This document shows positions 28,554 through 36,502 of a stretch of DNA of 64,000 bases, piece by piece. Below the pieces are notes generated by a model. It saw only the letters and a program-made list of their open reading frames with translations. It searched no databases and was not told the origin of the DNA. Position 1 is the first letter of the stretch. Every line of letters starts with the position of its first letter. The stretch comes from an uncultured Granulosicoccus sp. (GTDB taxonomy: Bacteria > Pseudomonadota > Gammaproteobacteria > Granulosicoccales > Granulosicoccaceae), in the NCBI GenBank assembly GCA_947499955.1, contig CANMQI010000007.1:328732-392731 (forward strand), in the 5' to 3' direction. The position numbers were made by a program, and so were the translations under genes.

Positions 28554-29678
28554 ATGCGAATACTTGATCGCTACCTGATGAAGGAAATGCTGGTCACCTG
28601 GTTGGCGGTACTGATCGTGCTGCTGGTCATCATGATCGGCAATGTCCTCGGACGCAGTCTGTCGAGCGTCACCGACGGTGCCATTCAGGCGGACATGCTG
28701 TTGATACTGGTGGGGGTCAAGTCCATCAGTCTGCTGGTGACACTCATCCCATTGGGTCTGTATCTGGGAATTCTGCTGGCTCATGGTCGTTTCTATCGTG
28801 ACAACGAGATGTCGGTCATGCAGGCCTGCGGCGTTGGCTGGGTTGATCTGTTGCGACCCACGGCCGTTATCGGTGTGCTGGGTGTCATCTTCATTTCCAT
28901 ACTGACGGTATTTGCATCTCCGTGGGCTGCTCGTTACGAGCAGCAACTCAAACAGACCATTCGCGATCAGTCAGCACTGAGTCTGGTGACACCGGGCAAG
29001 TTCATCGAGTCCAGTGATGGCAACACGGTGTTCTTCGCGCGCCAGAGCAATCCGGAGAGAACACAGTTCAATGATGTCTTCATGTATCGACAGAAGGGAG
29101 AGGGCATGCCGGCAGTGGACTCGGCCAGAGTAGCCTCCTACCAGGTGGATCCGGAAAGCGGTGATGAATATCTGGTATTCACCGATGGGCAAACCAGTGT
29201 CGGCAAGCCAGGTGACGATGAATACACGATTACCGACTTCAAGCGTCAGGGGATTCTGCGGCCCAGGGAAGAAACCGGCGAACCGCGACTGATCATCAAG
29301 GGCAAGCGACTATCGGAGTTGTGGGGTACCGGCGATGCTGCCGATCAGGCCGAACTGCAATGGCGTATCTCCATTCCCTTGGCAGCGTTGCTGCTGGCCT
29401 TGCTGGCGGTGCCGCTCAGTTACACCTCACCGCGCGAAGGTCGATTTGGCAAGATCGCCATTGCCATACTCATCTATATTCCCTACGCCAATCTGCTGGT
29501 GCTGATGCGCAAGTGGATTGCGGCCGGCACGGTGCCTCCCTGGGTCGGGTTGTGGCCGGTTCATATCGCCATAGCCTGCCTCATACTGGTGTTGTTGGCC
29601 AAGAGAGTGGGCTGGTCATGGCTGTCTGATCGCTATCTGCACAGATCGCCGTCGGTGAATGCACAGGGGACTGCATGA
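28554..29678 (+). CDS. lptF: LPS export ABC transporter permease LptF
   Basis: LptF is one of the two permeases of the LptB2FG complex, which extracts lipopolysaccharide from the inner membrane for transport to the surface. From ATG 28554 (MRILDRYLMKEMLVTWLAV, the typical N-terminus) it has 374 residues; ATG 28536 adds six. Predicted TM helices lie at about 9-30, 45-70, 92-115, then after the periplasmic beta-jellyroll (about 130-260: SLVTPGKFIESSDGNTVFF, GEPRLIIKGKRLSELWG) three more (LAALLLALLAVPLSYTSP, AIAILIYIPYANLLVLM). It overlaps lptG by four bases and is divergent from pepA, as is usual. Confidence 0.94.
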   Translation: MRILDRYLMKEMLVTWLAVLIVLLVIMIGNVLGRSLSSVTDGAIQADMLLILVGVKSISLLVTLIPLGLYLGILLAHGRFYRDNEMSVMQACGVGWVDLLRPTAVIGVLGVIFISILTVFASPWAARYEQQLKQTIRDQSALSLVTPGKFIESSDGNTVFFARQSNPERTQFNDVFMYRQKGEGMPAVDSARVASYQVDPESGDEYLVFTDGQTSVGKPGDDEYTITDFKRQGILRPREETGEPRLIIKGKRLSELWGTGDAADQAELQWRISIPLAALLLALLAVPLSYTSPREGRFGKIAIAILIYIPYANLLVLMRKWIAAGTVPPWVGLWPVHIAIACLILVLLAKRVGWSWLSDRYLHRSPSVNAQGTA

Positions 29679-30802
29679 TGTTCGGCATACTGGATCGATA
29701 CATTGGCCGTTCGATACTGCTGACAAGCCTGTTGGTGTTGATGACGCTGGTTGCCCTGGCCAGTATCTTCGCCTTCATCAGTGAGCTGGATGATGTCGGC
29801 AAGGGTAGCTACTCGGTGTCCGACGCGGCGCAGTATGTCTTTCTGACCATTCCGGGCAAGGCCTATATGCTGTTTTCACCGGCTGTTCTTCTGGGCAGTC
29901 TGCTGGGGCTTGGTGCACTGGCTTCCAACAGTGAGCTGACAGTCATGCGTGCGGCGGGAGTCTCGGGTGGACGCATCATTCGCGCGGTTGTCATCACGGG
30001 GGTGGCGTTGATGCTCCTGATTGCCCTGCTGGGTGAAACCATCATGCCTCGCGCCGAACAGATTGCCGAAGAGCTCAGGCTGACAGCGCTGGAAAAACGA
30101 CTGTCGGTAAAAGGCAGCAGAGGTCTGTGGTTGAAATCGGCAGATCAGTTCGTCAACGTCGGCACCGTGATGCCGGATTTTACGCTGCTGGATGTGAGCG
30201 TGCATCGTTTTGAAGGCAATTCATTGAGCATGGCAATGAGTGCTGCTCGTGCACGTTTGCTCGACGATGACTGGTTGCTCGAGGATGTCGAAATGACAGT
30301 ACTGGGCTCGGACAATATCGTCAGCGAGCATCTCGACAGCATCGGATGGAAGGAGTTTGTCCGCCGAAATACTGTCACATCGGACGATAACGTCAAAAAT
30401 ACCGACGTGCCAGACTTGGTTAGTGCCGATGTTCTGAAAAGTATTTCGGTATCTCCAGAGAGTCTTTCTGCCAGCAATCTGCATGATCAGGTTCAGTATC
30501 TGAAAGCGAATCAACTGGACAGTCGACTGATAGAACTCGCTTTCTGGGTGAAGATAGCGAGCCCCTTGTCAACTCTGGTCATGCTCATGTTGTCACTGCC
30601 CTTCGTGTTTGCTTCACAGCGTTCAGGCGGGGCGGGTCAGAAGATATTCATCGGCATCATGCTGGGCATCATCTATGTACTGCTTAACAAGCTGCTGACG
30701 CAGCTTGCTCTGGCGAATGGCTTGTCGCCATTGCTCAGTGCGCTGTTGCCTCTGATGATGTTTCTGGTGATTGCGCTCATTGGTATCAAACGCACCAGCT
30801 GA
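29675..30802 (+). CDS. lptG: LPS export ABC transporter permease LptG
   Basis: This is the partner of LptF in the LptB2FG exporter. The 375-residue protein starts MMFGILDRYIGRSILLTSLLV and has TM helices around 12-36, 53-79 and 100-125, a periplasmic domain (about 130-275, EKRLSVKGSRGLWLKSADQFVNV), and three C-terminal helices (IASPLSTLVMLMLSLPFVFAS, IFIGIMLGIIYVLLNKLL, SALLPLMMFLVIALIGI). The start codon overlaps the lptF stop (ATGA), so translation is coupled. A hairpin at the 3' end separates it from the RDD gene. Confidence 0.94.
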   Translation: MMFGILDRYIGRSILLTSLLVLMTLVALASIFAFISELDDVGKGSYSVSDAAQYVFLTIPGKAYMLFSPAVLLGSLLGLGALASNSELTVMRAAGVSGGRIIRAVVITGVALMLLIALLGETIMPRAEQIAEELRLTALEKRLSVKGSRGLWLKSADQFVNVGTVMPDFTLLDVSVHRFEGNSLSMAMSAARARLLDDDWLLEDVEMTVLGSDNIVSEHLDSIGWKEFVRRNTVTSDDNVKNTDVPDLVSADVLKSISVSPESLSASNLHDQVQYLKANQLDSRLIELAFWVKIASPLSTLVMLMLSLPFVFASQRSGGAGQKIFIGIMLGIIYVLLNKLLTQLALANGLSPLLSALLPLMMFLVIALIGIKRTS

Positions 30803-30830
30803 CGACATACACAGGCTTGGCATGTGTCGT
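30802..30830 (+). terminator. Hairpin after lptG
   Basis: acgaca (30802-30807) pairs with tgtcgt (30825-30830), followed by ttcatcttgtt. It is a weak stem with a moderately T-rich flank, lying between convergent lptG and the RDD gene. Confidence 0.35.
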
Positions 30831-30866
30831 TTCATCTTGTTCGTGTCTTGTTCGTGTCTGATTTAA

Positions 30867-31277
30867 CTACTTGTAATACATGACAATTCTTGTCTTGCTC
30901 AGTCTGTCGTGCAAGGCAGTTCCATCCTTGTTGAAGAACATGTAGAGCAAGGTGAAGACGAACAGAACAGTGCCTGAGAGGTAGCGAATCAGGGACTGGT
31001 TGAATGAAATCGACTGGTGTTGTGTACCTTCGACCTTGATGCGCCATGCACTCATTCCAAGTGTCTGTCCTCCATGCCGCCAGAACCAGTCGAAGAAGAT
31101 GAAACCCACCATATACAGCGCCAGATAATAGGCTGGATTCTGTATGGCCTGACCATCATTGAAGGCAATGGCAATTGCGGTGATGATGAAGAACAAGGCA
31201 ATCAACAACAGGCAGTCATAAAGAAAGGAGGCGCTGCGTCGAAACATCAAATAAGCGGTTGATGAAGTGTTATGCAT
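30867..31277 (-). CDS. RDD family membrane protein
   Basis: The 136-residue protein has the RDD pattern: basic start and RRSASFLYDCLLLIALFF (Arg and Asp in the first TM, about 13-30), a second TM (AYYLALYMVGFIFFDWFW), the GGQTLGMSAWRIKVE motif (about 69-83) and a third TM (LSGTVLFVFTLLYMFF) followed by ALHDRLSKTRIV. RDD proteins are small multi-spanning membrane proteins; some act as ion antiporters, but most are uncharacterised. It converges on lptG. Its upstream flank is the structured region 31278-31699. Confidence 0.85.
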   Translation of the reverse strand: MHNTSSTAYLMFRRSASFLYDCLLLIALFFIITAIAIAFNDGQAIQNPAYYLALYMVGFIFFDWFWRHGGQTLGMSAWRIKVEGTQHQSISFNQSLIRYLSGTVLFVFTLLYMFFNKDGTALHDRLSKTRIVMYYK

Positions 31278-31296
31278 TTTGAGTATTTGTATCGTG

Positions 31297-31360
31297 AAAC
31301 TACACGTGGTTCGAATCGGTTATTAAAGCAGGCATGACACATGCGATACCGGTGTAGTTT
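31297..31360. repeat. 9-bp inverted repeat with internal hairpin in AT-rich intergenic DNA
   Basis: aaactacac (31297-31305) and gtgtagttt (31352-31360) are perfect inverted repeats 46 bases apart, enclosing a smaller gcatg/catgc stem (31332-31344). They sit just upstream of the RDD gene start. The rest of the 31278-31699 interval holds a small ORF at 31557, a possible TTGAAA/GACAAT promoter pair with 17-bp spacing (31435-31463) and no other clear gene. Confidence 0.5.
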
Positions 31361-31556
31361 TTGAATTGCATACAAATCGCACAGCATTCGTTATAGTTTT
31401 GCAAGGGTTTCATTTTTTCATTTGTACGTTGCAGTTGAAATAGTTTTGCATCATGTGGACAATGCGGCCACGCGGAACGAGTTGTAAGTGTTTGCAATTC
31501 GAATCGGATGTGATGTTGAGCTTGTCTGTTTTCAATGTGCATCAAGGGGTTCGATC

Positions 31557-31649
31557 ATGACAGCCCATGGCTTGAGTTTCACCACCAGTGAGCCAGAGGA
31601 ACAGGGTCGAATCAATGTTGGCAGTCAGTTGGCTGTTTCGGGAGTCTGA
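31557..31649 (+). CDS. Possible 30-residue small ORF upstream of the H1-like gene
   Basis: ATG 31557 has an aagggg ribosome binding site with 8-base spacing and runs 30 codons to TGA at 31647. The peptide is MTAHGLSFTTSEPEEQGRIN followed by VGSQLAVSGV. There is no recognised family. A second even shorter frame (ATG 31654 to 31716, 20 codons) overlaps the H1-like start. Either could be a leader peptide or chance; codon evidence is too short to decide. Confidence 0.3.
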   Translation: MTAHGLSFTTSEPEEQGRINVGSQLAVSGV

Positions 31650-31699
31650 CGTCATGGCTCCTGTATTTGATTTTCTACTCAATGGTCAGGAGTTGAACC

Positions 31700-32215
31700 A
31701 TGGCTCGAATCAGTAAACCGGCTGCAGCCAAACCTGCAAATGCCACGAAGAAGACTAGCAGCAAAAAGCGCGCTACCAAGAAAAAGGCTGTAGGCAAAAA
31801 GAAGGCTGCCAGCAAGAAGAAAGCGGTCAGCAAGAAGAAGGCAGTTGGCAAGAAGAAAGCGGTCAGCAAGAAAAAGGCAGTCGGAAAGAAGAAAGCCGTC
31901 AGCAAGAAGAAGGCAGTAGGCAAGAAAAAGGCGGCTGCCAAGAAGAAAGCGGTCAGCAAGAAAAAGGCAGTGGGCAAGAAGAAGGCCGCTGGCAAGAAGA
32001 AAGCCGTCAGCAAGAAAAAAGCGGTTGGCAAGAAGAAGGCCGTCGGCAAGAAGAAAGCCGTCAGCAAGAAAAAGGCAGTCGGCAAGAAAAAAGCCGCTGC
32101 CAGCGTAGAGGCAGTGAGCAAGAAGAAGGCAGTTGGCAAGAAGACTGCCGGGAAGAAGAAAGCGGCGAGCAAGAAACGCACAGCCGCAAAGAAGGTCAGC
32201 AGCACCGCTAGCTGA
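31700..32215 (+). CDS. Histone H1-like Lys/Ala repeat protein
   Basis: This 171-residue protein is nearly all (S/G/A)KKKA(V/A) hexapeptides (about residues 28-160), after a short start MARISKPAAAKPANATKK. A single break (AAASVEAVSKKK) interrupts the array near residue 135. Composition and length resemble bacterial histone H1-like proteins (AlgP/HP1/Hc1-type tails) that bind DNA non-specifically through a disordered basic chain. It has a ribosome binding site (caggag at 31688-31693) with 6-base spacing. The RNase R tail at 7.9-8.8 kb is built from a related five-residue unit. Minus-strand hydrophobic frames opposite it are shadows. DNA or RNA binding is inferred from composition. Confidence 0.85.
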   Translation: MARISKPAAAKPANATKKTSSKKRATKKKAVGKKKAASKKKAVSKKKAVGKKKAVSKKKAVGKKKAVSKKKAVGKKKAAAKKKAVSKKKAVGKKKAAGKKKAVSKKKAVGKKKAVGKKKAVSKKKAVGKKKAAASVEAVSKKKAVGKKTAGKKKAASKKRTAAKKVSSTAS

Positions 32216-32235
32216 TAGTCTTCGATGTAAGGCGG

Positions 32236-32274
32236 TACGGCAGCGAGTCAACCTGAGGTTGTTTTGCTGCCGTA
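32236..32274 (+). terminator. Two-tier hairpin after the H1-like gene
   Basis: The outer stem tacggcagc/gctgccgta (9 bp, 32236-32244 with 32266-32274) encloses an inner caacct/ggttg stem. It follows the H1-like stop by 21 bases and lies before the convergent moeA gene. Confidence 0.45.
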
Positions 32275-32308
32275 TCGTAGCCTGCTACGGCAGAAGACCC
32301 CTGTCCGG

Positions 32309-33562
32309 TTACAACACTGGTTCTGCGAAGTTTGTAAAGGGGTAGACCTTGACAGTCTCACCAACGGCTGCTCCCGTTGATCCGGTTTCAAGTTCGATCA
32401 GGCAATTGGCCCTGTGCAGGGAACTCAATACATGAGAATCCTGCAAACCGGTCGTCCCTACCTGCCAGTTGCCTTGTGAGTCCTGTTGCATGATGGCTCT
32501 CTGATACTCGACCCGCCCAGGGTTCTTCCGAAGCTCATCGCTCAATGGCAACAGCAGGGGAGGGGGTAGCGCCAGGGTGCGGCCCAGCATGTGCCGTATG
32601 GCAGGCTGCACAAACAACAAGGTTGTCAGTGCTGCCGATACTGGATTTCCCGGCAGGCCGAAGTAGGCCTGGTCGGGCCCACTGAAACCGAAAGTCAGTG
32701 GCCGTCCCGGTTTCATTGCAATCTTCCAGAAGTTGATCTGCCCGTGGCGTTCCAGCACATGCCGCACATGATCGGCTTCGCCGACCGAGACGCCACCACT
32801 GGATATGACCAGGTCGGCGTCCTGCGCAGCAGTCAGTCGTTGTTCCAGTGCAGATTCAGAATCCTTGCAGATTCCCAGATCGAGCACTTCAATGGCATGG
32901 TCCTGAAGCATGGATTGCAGCAAGGGGCGATTGGCATCGTAGATCTGTCCGGCTTCGAGTCGGTTGCCGGGCTTGCGCAATTCATCGCCAGTCGAGAGCA
33001 GGGCAACCACCAGTTTGCGGTACACCTGTACGCTGCTGATTCCGTGTGCTGCCAGCAAGGCCAGTTGCGAGGGGCCCAGGCGAGTGCCACTGTCGATCAG
33101 CAGCTCTCCCTGCTTGCTGTCCGATCCGGGGTTGCGAACATGCAGACCCATCTGCGGCATGATCTTGATCGTCACTGTGCCATCGTTGTATTCGACGTTT
33201 TCCTGTTGTACAACGGTATCGGCATCGTCGGGAACACGAGCTCCGGTGGTAATGCGCTGACAGCTGCCGGGTTCGAGTCTGTCGCTGCCGGGATGACCTG
33301 CCATGGATTGGCCGTCGAGCTTGAGGGCTTGATGGCAGTCGGCAACTCTGAGCGCGTAACCATCCATCGCAGAGGCGCGAAACGGGGGAACGGACATGGG
33401 AGAGTGAATGTCCGCGGCACTGATACGACCCAGTGCACCCAGACAGTCGATCTCCTGTGCATCCTGCAATCGTGGCAGGACGTCCCGGATGCGCAACAAT
33501 GCCTCTTCAATGCTCAGGGCTGACGGGTCCGTATCATTGATCACGCGTGGCGGCAACTTCAT
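32309..33562 (-). CDS. moeA: Molybdopterin molybdotransferase MoeA (first copy)
   Basis: MoeA inserts molybdate into adenylylated molybdopterin. The 417-residue protein has the four-domain MoeA layout: SVPPFRASAMDGYALRVADC (about 58-76), GARVPDDADTVVQQENVE (about 106-123), LLSTGDELRKPGNRLEAGQIYDANRPLL (about 188-215, in part), SSGGVSVGEADHVRHVLE, and IAMKPGRPLTFGF...YFGLPGNPVSA (about 280-308). It diverges from xerD by 15 bases. A second moeA at 50 kb is cotranscribed with mobA. Neither can be assigned a tungsten-versus-molybdenum specialism from sequence. Confidence 0.9.
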   Translation of the reverse strand: MKLPPRVINDTDPSALSIEEALLRIRDVLPRLQDAQEIDCLGALGRISAADIHSPMSVPPFRASAMDGYALRVADCHQALKLDGQSMAGHPGSDRLEPGSCQRITTGARVPDDADTVVQQENVEYNDGTVTIKIMPQMGLHVRNPGSDSKQGELLIDSGTRLGPSQLALLAAHGISSVQVYRKLVVALLSTGDELRKPGNRLEAGQIYDANRPLLQSMLQDHAIEVLDLGICKDSESALEQRLTAAQDADLVISSGGVSVGEADHVRHVLERHGQINFWKIAMKPGRPLTFGFSGPDQAYFGLPGNPVSAALTTLLFVQPAIRHMLGRTLALPPPLLLPLSDELRKNPGRVEYQRAIMQQDSQGNWQVGTTGLQDSHVLSSLHRANCLIELETGSTGAAVGETVKVYPFTNFAEPVL

Positions 33563-33577
33563 GTGTATCCTTGAGTA

Positions 33578-34540
33578 ATGGTCAAACCGTATGCTAACGC
33601 CAAGTCGGTTCCAGCGCGCGGCAAGGTGTCAGGAAATGATTCCCTGCACACTGACGAAGCCGATGCGCTGCTGCTGAGATTTGCAGACAGTCAACTCGTG
33701 GAGCGAGGTCTGGGCAGTAACACCATTGCCGCCTATCGCAGTGATCTCCGAGCGTTTGCAGCCTTTCTGGAAGAGCGTCAGCTCGGTCTGCTGAAGGTGA
33801 AACGCGCTGACATCATGGAATATCTGGCTCGTCGCGTTACCGATGGCAGTAGCAGTCGCAGTGCCGCGCGTTTGCTGTCCGCCTTGCGCCGTTTTTATGC
33901 CTGGTGTCTGCAGCAGGGTCTGGTGAGCGACAACCCGACAGCACTGGTACGTTCACCTTCGCTGGGCAGACCCTTGCCCAAGGTCATCACCGAATCCGAA
34001 GTGCAGGCACTGTTGCAGGCGCCTGTCGTGTCGGAGGATCTCGGCTTGCGCGATCGGGCCATGCTCGAATTGTTGTATGGCTGTGGGCTCAGAGTGTCGG
34101 AACTGGTCGGATTGACGGTTGCCCAGGTCAACGTTCAACAGGGCGTGTTGCGCGTCTGGGGGAAAGGTAACAAGGAGCGCCTGATTCCCGTTGGTGATAT
34201 CTGTGCAGACTGGCTGAAACGTTACCTGGACTCGGCGCGACCTTCCTTGATTCGAGGCAACACCGACGTGCTGTTTCTGTCGAACCGGGGGGCAGGCATG
34301 ACGAGGCAGGCCTTCTGGCATCGGATCCGGGCGCATGGCCTTGCTGCAGGCATCAGAACGCAGTTGTCACCGCATATTCTTCGTCATGCCTTTGCCACTC
34401 ATCTGGTCAACCACGATGCCGATCTGCGGGTAGTGCAGCTGTTGTTGGGACACAGCAGTCTGTCGACTACCCAGATATATACCCATGTAGCACAGGAGCG
34501 TCTCAAATCCCTGCATCGGGAGCATCATCCTCGGGGATAG
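33578..34540 (+). CDS. xerD: Site-specific tyrosine recombinase XerD
   Basis: XerD acts with XerC at dif to resolve chromosome dimers under FtsK control. The 320-residue protein has the N-terminal SAM-like domain (about 24-110, DSQLVERGLGSNTIAAYRSDLRAF in part) and the catalytic domain with R172 (GLRVSEL), H266 and R269 (LSPHILRHAFATHL) and nucleophile Y301 (TTQIYTHV). The N-terminal 20 residues are an unusual polar extension. dsbC follows, the xerD-dsbC order known from pseudomonads, which argues against a mobile-element integrase. Confidence 0.92.
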   Translation: MVKPYANAKSVPARGKVSGNDSLHTDEADALLLRFADSQLVERGLGSNTIAAYRSDLRAFAAFLEERQLGLLKVKRADIMEYLARRVTDGSSSRSAARLLSALRRFYAWCLQQGLVSDNPTALVRSPSLGRPLPKVITESEVQALLQAPVVSEDLGLRDRAMLELLYGCGLRVSELVGLTVAQVNVQQGVLRVWGKGNKERLIPVGDICADWLKRYLDSARPSLIRGNTDVLFLSNRGAGMTRQAFWHRIRAHGLAAGIRTQLSPHILRHAFATHLVNHDADLRVVQLLLGHSSLSTTQIYTHVAQERLKSLHREHHPRG

Positions 34541-34697
34541 TGCATTGCGTCGCAATTACCGTGTATTTTGATGGAACTTACGGCATCATCGACCCACAGA
34601 CACTATTAGCATCAGAGTTCTGGCCCGTCCATTGCGCAACCGTTGGACTCTGACCATTCGAATTTCCAATTGGCGCGGTTCCTGCGAACTTACACCT

Positions 34698-35444
34698 ATG
34701 AATATCCGTACATATATCAGTTCCCTGTTGGGCTTCGTTCTGCTGGCCCTGACATCCGTTGCCAATGCGCAAGACGCCGCCAGCATTGATGACGTGCAAA
34801 CCCGGCTTACCGAGCGCCTGCCGGGCATTGCGGTTACCAGTCTCGAGCAGTCCCGGATCCCCGGGCTCTACGAGCTGATTACTGACGGTCAGATCTACTA
34901 TGTGGATGAAAACGCCGAATATCTGATCGATGGCAGCCTGATTCAACTCAGTGACAGACGCAATCTCACTGACGCTCGCCTGGGCCTCATCCATGCGGAG
35001 CTGATCGAGCAGGTCGGTGAGAAGAACATGCTCATCTATGAGCCTGAAGAGCCTTCCAATCGTTCCATTACCGTGTTCACTGATATCAGCTGTGGCTATT
35101 GCCGACGTCTGCATTCGGAAATCGATACGCTGCTCGATGCCGGCGTTCGCGTGCGTTACCTGTTATTTCCAAGAGCCGGGCTGGGTTCTCAGGGACACGA
35201 TGATCTGGTCAGCGTCTGGTGTGCCGACGACCCGCAGGCCGCGATGACCAATGCAAAAGCAGGCGGCAAGATCGAACCCAGGACGTGTGACAACCCGATC
35301 GAATCGCATGTGGCTCTGGCCGAGCAACTGGGTCTTCGAGGAACACCGCTGATCTACACAGACAGTGGCGAAAAGATACCGGGCTATCGGGAAGCTACCG
35401 TGCTTGCCGGCATGGTCAACGAATCCACACCCCTGTCCAACTGA
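34698..35444 (+). CDS. dsbC: Periplasmic thiol-disulphide isomerase DsbC/DsbG family
   Basis: DsbC shuffles wrong disulphides in the periplasm. The 248-residue protein from ATG 34698 has a signal peptide (about 1-24, ISSLLGFVLLALTSVANA), an N-terminal dimerisation domain (about 25-95, GIAVTSLEQSRIPGLYELITD in part), and a thioredoxin domain with the catalytic CGYC at residues 132-135 (SITVFTDISCGYCRRLH) and the cis-Pro loop GLRGTPLIYTDSG. The longer open frame (34632) has no signal-peptide support. It follows xerD as in related bacteria. Confidence 0.94.
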   Translation: MNIRTYISSLLGFVLLALTSVANAQDAASIDDVQTRLTERLPGIAVTSLEQSRIPGLYELITDGQIYYVDENAEYLIDGSLIQLSDRRNLTDARLGLIHAELIEQVGEKNMLIYEPEEPSNRSITVFTDISCGYCRRLHSEIDTLLDAGVRVRYLLFPRAGLGSQGHDDLVSVWCADDPQAAMTNAKAGGKIEPRTCDNPIESHVALAEQLGLRGTPLIYTDSGEKIPGYREATVLAGMVNESTPLSN

Positions 35445-35455
35445 TCGGACGGGGC

Positions 35456-36472
35456 GTGTCCGTTTGTCAGCAAACGTACTGCCTCGCCGCCTTGTTGTCA
35501 GGGCTTGCTTTCGGCCCACCTGTGCTGGCGGAACAGGGCGACGATTCCGCATTGATGCAGCTGCATTCGGAGCACGCCCTGAACGCCATATTCGGCTTGC
35601 CCGGGGCGGCGGCACGGCCCGTGCAATCCAGGCAGTGGCAGCTCTCCCTGGAGCATGACAATCAATTCATCGGCAGTAGTGCCGGTGGCGAGAAACTGCT
35701 TCTCGACGGCGAAACCTCCGAGGTGGTGCTACGTCACCAGCAACGTCTGGGTGCTTGCTGGCAAGGCGAACTGGTGCTGCCGTTCTTCCAGCATTCGGCC
35801 GGCGAGTTCGATCGAGCCATTGATGACTGGCATCAGTTCTTCGGCATGCCCGATGCCGGCAGGGATGAGTATCCCTACCATCAGCTGACGTATGCCTATA
35901 CGGATGCCTCCGGCGAGAAGCTGCGTGTGGACTCGCCACAGAGTGGTGTGGGTGACATCAGCGTGTCCGTACAGCGCACGCTGTCCTGTCAGGCGACTGC
36001 GGATACTACCGGTGCAGAGCCCATTGTACGGGTCGGTCTGAAACTACCGACGGGTAATGTGTCGGAATTGCGGGGCAGTGGCCGGGTGGACACTTACATC
36101 GATATCCAGTCACCCGTGTGGAGCAATGGTGGTCGCTGGCGAGCCGGAGCCACGATCGGTCTGTTGTATGCGGGTGACAACGAGCGCCTCGCCCCGCAAA
36201 GAAACCTCGTTGTCTTCGGTACTGCCGGCTCCCAGTTCCGACTGTCACGTCGCTATCGCGCCATGGCACAGCTGGATTGGCATACACCGTTCTATCGCAG
36301 CGACTTGCCCGAGCTGAACGACCCCACCGTCGTCTTCTCGGCCGGGCTGCGTTACCTTGTTCGAGGCAATCAGACCCTGGAGCTCTCCATCAGTGAGGAT
36401 GTAGCGGTGGAGACAGCGCCTGATATCGTGGCCCGACTGGCCTGGATCTATCGTCCGACGCTCGAACGATAG
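35456..36472 (+). CDS. DUF3187 family protein, predicted outer-membrane
   Basis: The 338-residue protein has a GTG start at 35456 with a cggacgggg segment just before it. It has a signal peptide (LAALLSGLAFGPPVLA, about 9-25) and then beta-rich sequence with alternating polar and hydrophobic residues: RQWQLSLEHDNQF, VLPFFQHSAGEFDRAIDDWHQFFGMPDAGRD, and GVGDISVSVQRT and LKLPTGN, all typical of DUF3187. It ends in a short aromatic strand (ARLAWIYRP). Its function is unknown. It follows dsbC by 11 bases and converges on lon, so it may be cotranscribed with dsbC. Confidence 0.82.
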   Translation: MSVCQQTYCLAALLSGLAFGPPVLAEQGDDSALMQLHSEHALNAIFGLPGAAARPVQSRQWQLSLEHDNQFIGSSAGGEKLLLDGETSEVVLRHQQRLGACWQGELVLPFFQHSAGEFDRAIDDWHQFFGMPDAGRDEYPYHQLTYAYTDASGEKLRVDSPQSGVGDISVSVQRTLSCQATADTTGAEPIVRVGLKLPTGNVSELRGSGRVDTYIDIQSPVWSNGGRWRAGATIGLLYAGDNERLAPQRNLVVFGTAGSQFRLSRRYRAMAQLDWHTPFYRSDLPELNDPTVVFSAGLRYLVRGNQTLELSISEDVAVETAPDIVARLAWIYRPTLER

Positions 36473-36502
36473 ATCGTCTGGCAGGCCAATGCGGCCCGAA
36501 CC

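Noticed and set aside
31308..31317. GGTTCGAATC resembling a tRNA T-loop
   Set aside because: The flanking bases do not form a T stem, and no acceptor, D or anticodon arm is present. It falls within the inverted repeat region.
31300..31545. 81-residue minus-strand frame in the intergenic region
   Set aside because: It has no ribosome binding site of note, overlaps the inverted repeat, and its composition looks random.
31675..32205. Minus-strand Phe/Leu-rich frame opposite the H1-like gene
   Set aside because: It is the same antisense artefact, from the KKKAV repeat.
33578..34540. XerD-like gene as a mobile-element integrase
   Set aside because: It is followed by dsbC, as in the conserved xerD-dsbC pair, with no attachment-site duplication or cargo.
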